This document shows positions 7,970-15,013 of a stretch of DNA of 44,531 bases, piece after piece. Every line of letters starts with the position of its first letter. The first letter of the stretch is position 1. Origin of the DNA: Lentisphaerae bacterium ADurb.Bin242 (lineage in GTDB: Bacteria > Verrucomicrobiota > Lentisphaeria > Victivallales > UBA1829); contig MWCA01000049.1 of the NCBI GenBank assembly GCA_002069785.1, forward strand, positions 1 through 44,531, read 5' to 3'. Both the position numbers and the translations under genes were made by a program. Under the pieces are notes generated by a model. That model made no database searches. It was not told where the DNA came from and saw only the letters and a program-made list of their open reading frames with translations.

Positions 7970-10057
7970 TCATTTCTCCATCAGTTCCCAGAACTCGACC
8001 TCGTGTCCCGGAATATCGAGGGTGAACTCCTCTTTCCCGAAACGGACGGTTCCTTTTCCCTCCAGGTGGACCAGTTTTCCCGCCTCCGCGCCGCTGATCT
8101 TGAACTTCGGACGGGCCGGAGCCGCGGAACGGTTCAGAACCGAGACGAATTTTCTTCCGTCCCGGTGTTCATGGAGCGCGATGTCGACTCCGTCCGTATG
8201 ATGTTCGACAACGGGCGATACACCCAGTCCGGAGAGGACCAGGCTCAAAATCTCCATGTCCGCGCCGCATCCGAGATGGATGATCCGGCCCTTGCCGATT
8301 TTGCGGATGTAGCCGAACGAAAACGTTTCCGTGTTCCTGTTCTGTATCTGGATCAGAATTTCCCCGGATTCGCGGGAAAGAGTCAGGTTCACCGGTTCGA
8401 CGCCTTCGAGTTTCCTGTAGTAGAAAAGATTGACTTTTACGCCTAGATGCCCGCGCCGGGTGAGCTTGAGCTGTTTTTTCCCCGAGGTCACGACGGCGGG
8501 CAGACAGACGGGCCGGACGCCGTCGGGTTCGATGAATCCGATGTCCAGGCGGTTTCCGAACTCGTCGAAATGCGGAAACCGGTTGAAGGCGATCAGTGTT
8601 CCGCCGTTTTCGACGAATCTTTTGAGTTTGTCCGCCGTGCTTTGGAAGACCCAGTCTCCGCCCGCGTAAAGGAGGCATTTCTCCTTCGGGGCTTCGGCCG
8701 ATTCCGGGTTGAAATAGCAATAAGTATAACAGCTTTCCTTGAGTCCCCTGCCGACCGTCAGGAAGTTGCCCGGATCGATCACGCGGTGGGCCTTGCCGGT
8801 GAACACGGCAAAGTCGTTGCGGATGGTGCAATTCCAGGGTTCGTATTTTTTCAGCAGGGACACCGCCGACTTCGTAGCTCCGTAATTCGCGGCTTCCCGG
8901 CCCCATTCGTTGATCGGGCCGCGGCACCAGTTGTCGCGGTTGACGAGCATGTAGTAGTTCAGCCCCTTCAGCCCGTTGACCGCCGCGAACAGGGTGATGA
9001 AGCGGTGATGCTGCGGCTCCGGCATGACGGTGCCCGACTCGAATTCGGCGGACCAGGTGTTTCCGTTGGAGGAATCGGCCTCCTGCTGCTTGATGATGTC
9101 GACATTGTAGAACCAGTTGTCTTTGACGCTGTTCGAGCGTTCCTCCTCCAGATACAGGTATGGATAAATATCCGAACCGCACAGATCCACCACGTCGGTC
9201 ATCAGCTTGAAATTCTGATAGAGCGGAGACCAGCCGTTGGCCGCGAGCGGAACATCGATCCCGTTCTCCCGGAGCCACAGCGCAACGTTTCCCACCAGGC
9301 GCGCCGCATAGTCCCCGATGAAGATCAGGGAGTCGTAGTAGCGGACGCGGTACGGGGATTCGGGCATCAGGCGCTCCGCCATCGGCAGTTCCGTGTTGAC
9401 GATCGTCTCATGGAAGAAAAGGCACGGCTCGGTGAAGTCGGCATAATCGGTTTTCCACGCCCGGTTCAAGGCGGAAATATCCTGATGATAGCGCTTCCGG
9501 AGATAATCCTTGAAGTCTCCGTCCTCGGCGAACGCGCCGCATTCGGTGCCGCAGCGTTCAAGCTCGGGATACGTCTCGTTGTCCGCCTGGCACACGATCA
9601 CCGTTCCCCCGCGGGTAATCTGGTGAGGGACAATGATTCTGGAAACCGCGTCGATGTAATGACGGCTCATCCGCAGGAATTCGGGGTCGAGCCGCGCATA
9701 TTTGCTCGCGCGTTCCGGGACTCCCCCGAAGGGCCATTCCGCATAGATGTACGGTCCCGGCCGGATCATCACATACAGTCCTTTGCGTTCCATCAGCGAA
9801 AGGAATCCGTCGAGGTTGCGCTGCGGGGAGGTCTTTCCGGTGAAATCGTAGACACCCTCTTTCAGTTCGTGATAATTCCAGGGCACATAGGTGGCGACCA
9901 TGTTCAGCCCCAGCTCCAGAATTTTGTCGGCGATCGCCTCCCAGTTTTCATGGGAGACACGCCAGTAATGAAACTCGCCGGACAGCAGAGGAATCTCTTT
10001 TTGTCCGTAGTGGAGAACGGCATTTTTCATGATCATTTTCGAATGGAGATTCTTCAT
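7970..10057 (-). CDS. GH35-family beta-galactosidase-like enzyme, cytoplasmic
   Basis: 695 residues, no signal peptide. The N-terminal barrel matches GH35: SGEFHYWRV, VATYVPWNYHE, and RPGPYIYAEWPFGGVP around residues 99-114. The acid/base region reads QADNETY (E161) where most members have ENEYG, and the nucleophile region reads SAEFESG (E338). GH35 enzymes remove beta-linked galactose, sometimes galactosamine or glucosamine, from non-reducing ends. Residues about 183-212 contain an RKRYHQDISALNRAW element that recurs in altered form in the periplasmic repeats of the permease gene of this locus. The ATG at 10057 has only a modest site (AGGCGGG); two further Met codons lie at positions 8 and 10. 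It follows the M20 gene by 17 bases. Confidence 0.9.
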   Translation of the reverse strand: MKNLHSKMIMKNAVLHYGQKEIPLLSGEFHYWRVSHENWEAIADKILELGLNMVATYVPWNYHELKEGVYDFTGKTSPQRNLDGFLSLMERKGLYVMIRPGPYIYAEWPFGGVPERASKYARLDPEFLRMSRHYIDAVSRIIVPHQITRGGTVIVCQADNETYPELERCGTECGAFAEDGDFKDYLRKRYHQDISALNRAWKTDYADFTEPCLFFHETIVNTELPMAERLMPESPYRVRYYDSLIFIGDYAARLVGNVALWLRENGIDVPLAANGWSPLYQNFKLMTDVVDLCGSDIYPYLYLEEERSNSVKDNWFYNVDIIKQQEADSSNGNTWSAEFESGTVMPEPQHHRFITLFAAVNGLKGLNYYMLVNRDNWCRGPINEWGREAANYGATKSAVSLLKKYEPWNCTIRNDFAVFTGKAHRVIDPGNFLTVGRGLKESCYTYCYFNPESAEAPKEKCLLYAGGDWVFQSTADKLKRFVENGGTLIAFNRFPHFDEFGNRLDIGFIEPDGVRPVCLPAVVTSGKKQLKLTRRGHLGVKVNLFYYRKLEGVEPVNLTLSRESGEILIQIQNRNTETFSFGYIRKIGKGRIIHLGCGADMEILSLVLSGLGVSPVVEHHTDGVDIALHEHRDGRKFVSVLNRSAAPARPKFKISGAEAGKLVHLEGKGTVRFGKEEFTLDIPGHEVEFWELMEK

Positions 10058-10074
10058 CTTCGCCCGCCTTTTTT

Positions 10075-11205
10075 TTATCGGTTCAAAAAATCCATGGAAA
10101 GCCCTGCGAGAAATACCATGCCGGTCTTCAGGAGCCGGTCGTCGAAATCGAACAGCGGATCGTGGAGGGGCCTACTGTCTCCCATTCCGAGATGACAATA
10201 GACCCCTTTGCTGCGCCGGAGGAAAAACGCAAAATCGTCGTTGCGCGGACACGGTTTCCTCATCGGAAGGAAACTCCCCTTCCCCAGATATTTTTCGGCC
10301 GCCTGTTTTGCCAGCCGCGCCCCCTCCTCCGGAACCACCGCCGCCGGATAGGTCATGGTGAATTCCAGTGTCCACCGGACGCCCGTTTTTCCGCAGATTC
10401 CGGAAAGAAGCGCCTCCAGGCCGGCCTTTGCTTTTTCAGCCGTCGCATCCGAAAAGAAACCGATGATTCCCTCCAGAAAAAGCTTCCGCGAAACGCTGAA
10501 CGCCCTTGCGCCGGACTGGACACGTGAAAATTTCAGCGTCCCGTCTTCCGGCCAGCGTTTCCGGAGTTCCGCAATCACCCGGCCCGCCAGCCCGATCAGG
10601 TCGCCGCCGAAATACCGGGGAGATTGAAGCGTCAGACGGAAATATCCGCCGGCCCCCATGACGGTCCCCTCCCTTGTGGATATTTTGCCGTATTTCACCC
10701 CGGGCCAAGCGTGAAGAGCCGCGACGAAATCCGGAAAGGGATCATCGATCGCTCCCGCTTCGATCAGATCCTTTGCCATAGCCGCCATCTCCTCCCCCGG
10801 CTGGAAAAGAATCCGGACCGTGCCGGGGAAAGAGTCCCGCAGACGGCACAGCACGGACGCCGCCCCGAAAAGCATGGCCGAATGGCCGTCATGGGCACAG
10901 GCGTGCATGCGTCCTTCCTGAATGGAGCGGTAGGGAACGGGGTTCTTTTCCTGAATGGGCAGTCCGTCGATGTCGGCGCGGAGAGTGATGTTCGGACCGG
11001 GCCTTTTCCCGTGAATGAGCGCAACAACATCCGTATTCAGGCAGGGTCTCTGGACTTCCAGCGGAAGGGCTTCCAGCTTTTTCCGGAGATATTCCGCCGT
11101 GCGGAATTCCTGTCCGGCCAGTTCCGGAATTTTATGAAGTTCATGACGGACGGCAGCCGTTTCCGCAAGGACTTCTTCCGCCAGCGATAAAACTTTCTGT
11201 TTCAT
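10075..11205 (-). CDS. M20-family amidohydrolase
   Basis: 376 residues, cytoplasmic. The metal-binding motifs of the M20D amidohydrolases are present: HACAHDGHS with C103 and H105, QPGEE with E138/E139, and a C-terminal LHDPLFDFDD. The family cleaves N-acyl groups from amino acids, indole conjugates, hippurate and related amides. The small dimerisation domain is divergent: where relatives have a GGH-x-A-x-PH loop, this protein reads GAGGYFRLTLQSPRYFGG, without the histidines that help close the active site. It is the first gene of the unit with GH35, GH20 and two further proteins, directly behind promoter/operator site B, so an N-acyl amino-sugar substrate is plausible but unproven. Confidence 0.88.
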   Translation of the reverse strand: MKQKVLSLAEEVLAETAAVRHELHKIPELAGQEFRTAEYLRKKLEALPLEVQRPCLNTDVVALIHGKRPGPNITLRADIDGLPIQEKNPVPYRSIQEGRMHACAHDGHSAMLFGAASVLCRLRDSFPGTVRILFQPGEEMAAMAKDLIEAGAIDDPFPDFVAALHAWPGVKYGKISTREGTVMGAGGYFRLTLQSPRYFGGDLIGLAGRVIAELRKRWPEDGTLKFSRVQSGARAFSVSRKLFLEGIIGFFSDATAEKAKAGLEALLSGICGKTGVRWTLEFTMTYPAAVVPEEGARLAKQAAEKYLGKGSFLPMRKPCPRNDDFAFFLRRSKGVYCHLGMGDSRPLHDPLFDFDDRLLKTGMVFLAGLSMDFLNR

Positions 11206-11221
11206 GAATCCACTTCCATGA

Positions 11222-11267
11222 ATGTATTATTATGGTATTAATATATCACCTTTTTTCAGAAAAGCAA
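11222..11267 (-). promoter_or_regulatory. Promoter with shared operator (site B)
   Basis: Minus-strand -35 TTGCTT (11262-11267), 16-bp spacer, -10 TATATT (11240-11245), followed by the element TTAATACCATAATAATACAT at 11222-11241 with two half-sites 11 bp apart. Here the element runs downstream of the -10, over the expected transcription start, so a bound protein would block initiation. It precedes the M20/GH35/GH20 unit. Confidence 0.7.
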
Positions 11268-11333
11268 CGAAGGAAAAGGAAAAAAACGCAACAAATCACC
11301 GGAAGGAAATCAGTCTTCAAGTATCTCCCGGTT

Positions 11334-12683
11334 TCAGCGGTTTGCGGCGGAGATGTCCGCCTCGTCGAGGATACAGCCCTGTTTTTTCAATTCGGCCTGA
11401 AGCGCCTTCCGGTCGACATTCCGCACGGCGACGCCCTGCCGGATGGACAGCACGGAGGCGGCTCCCGCCGCCTGTCCCATGACGCCGCACTGGGGCATGA
11501 CGCGCAGACTTCCGAGCGCTTCATGCGTGACGCTGACGCAGCGTCCGGCGGTCAGGAGGTTTTCCCTGGTTTTCGGGATCAGGATGCGGAACGGGATCGG
11601 ATAGCGGAACCCGGGCGGCGGACGCATCATTTTCCGGTCCATTCCGGGACCGGAACAGTTGTGGATGTCGATGAAGAAGGAACCGTAGCCGATGGAATCC
11701 TCGAACCTCTTTCCGGAAAGGATGTCGTCCTTTGTCAGGACATATTCCCCGAGAATCCGGCGGCTCTCGCGGATTCCGACGGTGTTCGGGGTGGAGACCA
11801 TGTAACAGTTTTCCATGCCGGGAACATATTTGCGGTAGACTTCAATGGACTCGTAAGCCTGTTTTCGCGCTTCGAGGGTGGCGGCGGTCAGGTCTTCCGC
11901 CGACCGGGAATCGATGTCGTTCACGTGGGTGAAATTGATCCCCAGATACGTCGGCAGGACGGGAGTCCACCACCAGCCCATGACGACGCTCTGGAACGGC
12001 CGCATGTCGCCGTTGCGCTGCGCTTCGGCCCAGACCCGTTCCAGCGTGCGGGAATGGTTTCCGCGCTTCTTGAAATCGTTGATTTTGTCGATGTCGATCC
12101 CGCCGATGGTGAACATGAGCGTGACCGGCTGGCAGCGGTGCGTTTCATCGTCCCCGTAATCGAATTCGCATCCGGCCCGGGCCGCGACGTCGCCGTCCCC
12201 GGTGCAGTCGATGACCCGTTTCGCCCGGTACGCCTGCCGTCCGTTCTTGTTCTGGACGATCACGCCGGATACGCGGTCGCCCTCCAGGATCACATCCGAA
12301 AAGAAAGTGTGGTAGAGGAGGTCCACTCCGGCCTCCCCGGCCATTTTTTCCAGGAGAAGCTTCATGCCCTCCACCTGGAAATCCAGTTCTCCCGTCGGCG
12401 GCGCGGCGAAACCGGCCTCCGCAACACGCCGGGCGATCTCCCAGATGATTCCGCCGACCACTCTCTCTTTCGAGTCCCACGCGGAATAAAGACAGATATG
12501 GCCATGCCCTCCCGCGGTCGCCACGCCGCCGAGACAATTGAACTGTTCGACGATCAGCGTTTTTGCGCCCATTCTGGCGCTGCACAACGCCGCGGAAATC
12601 CCCGCGGGCCCGCCTCCCGCGACAATGACGTCATACTCTTTCACGACCGGGATGTCTTCGGTTCTGGAAATGAATTTTTCCAT
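11334..12683 (-). CDS. FAD-dependent oxidoreductase (FAD_oxidored family)
   Basis: 449 residues. The N-terminal Rossmann motif (VIVAGGGPAG, residues 19-28) followed by VEQFNCLGGVATAGG, and the later VIDCTGDGDVAARAG, are typical of the FAD-dependent oxidoreductases of the PF12831 group, which are frequent in glycan loci of PVC and Bacteroidetes bacteria. The C-terminal part (LLTAGRCVSVTHEALGSLRVMPQCGVMGQAAG) is the conserved FAD-binding end. Substrate unknown; oxidation or reduction of a sugar or sugar acid is an inference from context. I chose the ATG at 12683 because it places the GxGxxG loop at the usual distance; the open frame upstream runs into the permease gene. It is the last gene of the long transporter unit. 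Confidence 0.87.
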   Translation of the reverse strand: MEKFISRTEDIPVVKEYDVIVAGGGPAGISAALCSARMGAKTLIVEQFNCLGGVATAGGHGHICLYSAWDSKERVVGGIIWEIARRVAEAGFAAPPTGELDFQVEGMKLLLEKMAGEAGVDLLYHTFFSDVILEGDRVSGVIVQNKNGRQAYRAKRVIDCTGDGDVAARAGCEFDYGDDETHRCQPVTLMFTIGGIDIDKINDFKKRGNHSRTLERVWAEAQRNGDMRPFQSVVMGWWWTPVLPTYLGINFTHVNDIDSRSAEDLTAATLEARKQAYESIEVYRKYVPGMENCYMVSTPNTVGIRESRRILGEYVLTKDDILSGKRFEDSIGYGSFFIDIHNCSGPGMDRKMMRPPPGFRYPIPFRILIPKTRENLLTAGRCVSVTHEALGSLRVMPQCGVMGQAAGAASVLSIRQGVAVRNVDRKALQAELKKQGCILDEADISAANR

Positions 12684-12709
12684 GCTTCCGCCTTTCCATA
12701 AAAAGAAGA

Positions 12710-15011
12710 TTATTTTTCCTGGGGAACCACGATCCCCCGGATGATGATGTTCTGACAGAAAATAAAGACCAGCAGCGTCGGAACGGCCGCGACGATCAGC
12801 GCGGCGAATCCCACCGCCTGACTGGTCCTCTGCTGGAGCTGGTACAGATATACCATCATGGTCCACATGGATTGATCCTGGCAAAGCAGGAACGCCATCA
12901 TGAAATTTCCATAGGCCGCCGTGAACGCACCGAGCGCGATCACGGAAAGGATCGGCGTGGAAAGTCCCATCGCGATATGCCAGAAAATGGTCCATTCGCC
13001 GGCGCCGTCGAGCGTGGCCGATTCGAACAGTTCTTTCGGAAGGCTGTCGAAAAAGCCTTTCAGGAGGAAGATCGAATATCCGTTGGCCATTCCGGGAAGA
13101 ATGAGTGCGGCAAAAGTGTTGAGGAGCCCGAGGTTTTTGATCAGCAGGAACTGGGGAATTCCAAGCACCATGGCGGGAAACGCCATCGGCAGCATGACGA
13201 ACAGCAGAATCTTATAGGCGGGCGCCATTTTGTAACGGGACAGCGCATACGCGCAAAGCGGATTGACGATCAGGGCCGTGACGACCGCCAGCACACAATA
13301 GATCAGCGTGTTTTTCGCGGCGTTTCCATGGGTGAGAATCGTATCGAAAACCATTCGGTAGTTCCGTGTCAGATATTCCCGGATGAGGTCCTTCCGGCGG
13401 TCCAGCATGACGAACCACTCGAATTCCTTGACGGGCGGCACGATTTTTTCCCATTGCGTGCAAACAAGTCCCCACGCTTCGTTCAGCCGGTCGACCGTTC
13501 CATATTTTCCGGCCAGGAAACGATGCCACGAATCCCGGTGGGCGGAAGGATTCGGGATGAGCCGCAGAGGAGCGTGGGCGGAATTCCTGACGAATCTCTC
13601 ATAATGAGTTCTGGCGGATTCCGTTTCCTTCAAAGGATAGGTTGTGAAAAAAGGAATTTCACTCGGCGTTTGTATCTTGCGGCCGTATTCGTGCGAAATC
13701 TTCTGAAAATCGACCGCCCGGGTTTTGGGAACCGTATAAAGCGCGGCGATGAAATCCCTGTATTCCGTGATGGCGTTCCGTTGAAGCCCCACATCCCGCG
13801 GAGAAAGCGATTCGATGAAAAGGAGATAATCGCGAGTCTGATGAAGATTGTTTTTCGGGCATTCGGCGGACAGCGGAATCTCTTTGAAATTTTTCCACCC
13901 GTTTTCATAAACCCGGTTCACTTGTTCGAGCGCGCCGTATTTCTTTTTCAGCCACGTACGATATTCCGAAGCGAGCGTATCGAACCGGAGGAATTCGGGA
14001 GGAGCCGCCGCGGCGACGAAAGCAAGCCAGTCGGCTTTCCACTCTCCGGAAGGCGGTTCCGTGAGCGACAGGGGAATTTCTCCGAACTGCCGGAAATCCG
14101 TTTTGTGGACACGGTTGAGTTCGGAAACGGTTTTATATTTTGCGAGGAGATACTCCTGCCAGTTTTTCCGGGCTTCCGGTGCGAGCCGGAGGAAGGCGGA
14201 ATTGAGTCCTTCGCGCACATATCTCAACCGGATTTTTTCAAATTCTTCCGGTTGGTCCCGGGAGCCGGTGTTCAGCGAAATATCGCTCCATGCCGTATAA
14301 CCGGTTCCCAGTTTCCGGTTAAGCTCTTCGAGGTCGCGGCTGACCCTGTTCCGGAGGAAGGCCGCGAAAGAAGCGTCCGGATCGGTCCACCAGAAATCGG
14401 TCTCCCGGAGCGTATTTTTGAATTCGAGCACGACTTTCAGAAAACGGCTGTCGTATTGGGTCTGGGAACGGCGCCCGGAAAAATCCTCGAGGGGAAAATT
14501 GACGGCCGCATAAGACGGGAAACTGGTTCCGAGAGCGGCATTGAGTGTTCGGATTCCTTCTTTGCCCTTTCCGAAGCGGTCCTCCAGGAAACGGCGGAAC
14601 CGTCGAAGCGTTTCGGGCGCAACCCCCTCCTCGTAAACCATGGCGGTCACGCGCCAGAAATGGGGAGTGCGTTTCATCAGTTCCGCCAGAAAGGCTTTGT
14701 AATCTTCGAAGCGTTTCCGGGAAAACCTGGGTGATGGACGCAACGCTTTCCCGCATGGAATGGAACAACATGGCGTTCCTGCCGTTGTACCGGGTCAGGA
14801 GAAACTTTTGAAACAGGAGCGCATCATTCAGAACGTATTCCGGAAAAATCGAGAACCGCGAGAAATCGACATCGCTTTTCAGGGAACCGGACACCATGAC
14901 CAGCATGGGATAGACCATCGTGACCGCGCCCAGCAGCAGGAGAACATGGATGCCGATATTCAGAATCCTCGCTTTGAAGCTTTTTCTTTCCACATTGCCG
15001 ATGATGGGCAT
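12710..15011 (-). CDS. MalG-type sugar ABC permease with giant repeat insertion; frameshift near 14718-14728
   Basis: Start ATG at 15011 (strong GGGAGGAAAG site, two bases after the stop of the partner permease). The first ~97 codons encode a transmembrane helix (HVLLLLGAVTMVYPMLVMV) and the start of a periplasmic loop. In GGTTTTCCCGG at 14718-14728 the frame must move by +1 to continue; the rest of the protein (TM segments, EAA-type loop SATLDGAGEWTIF) is open to 12710. Corrected length would be about 766 residues, against about 280 for usual MalG-type permeases. The extra ~440 residues lie between TM1 and TM2 and consist of six repeats of about 66-78 residues with a FLxxKYGTVxxLN core and a WxxIPL end. 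CUT1-type importer partner of the fused permease. The frameshift may be a one-base sequence error or a real lesion. Confidence 0.82.
13433..14704 (-). repeat. Six tandem ~70-residue protein repeats inside the permease periplasmic loop
   Basis: In the frame ending at 12710 (counting from the TTG at 14743) repeat cores begin near residues 51, 128, 197, 263, 330 and 408, a spacing of 66-78. Clear copies read YLLAKYKTVSELN, WLKKKYGALEQVN and FLAGKYGTVDRLN, each followed after about 10 residues by a GEIPL, KEIPL or EKIVPP end; copies one, two and five are more diverged. A preceding segment of the form FVxxxxxPxxLR is also repeated. The element resembles RKRYHQDISALNRAW in the GH35 of the same locus. 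Confidence 0.7.
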
Positions 15012-15013
15012 GA

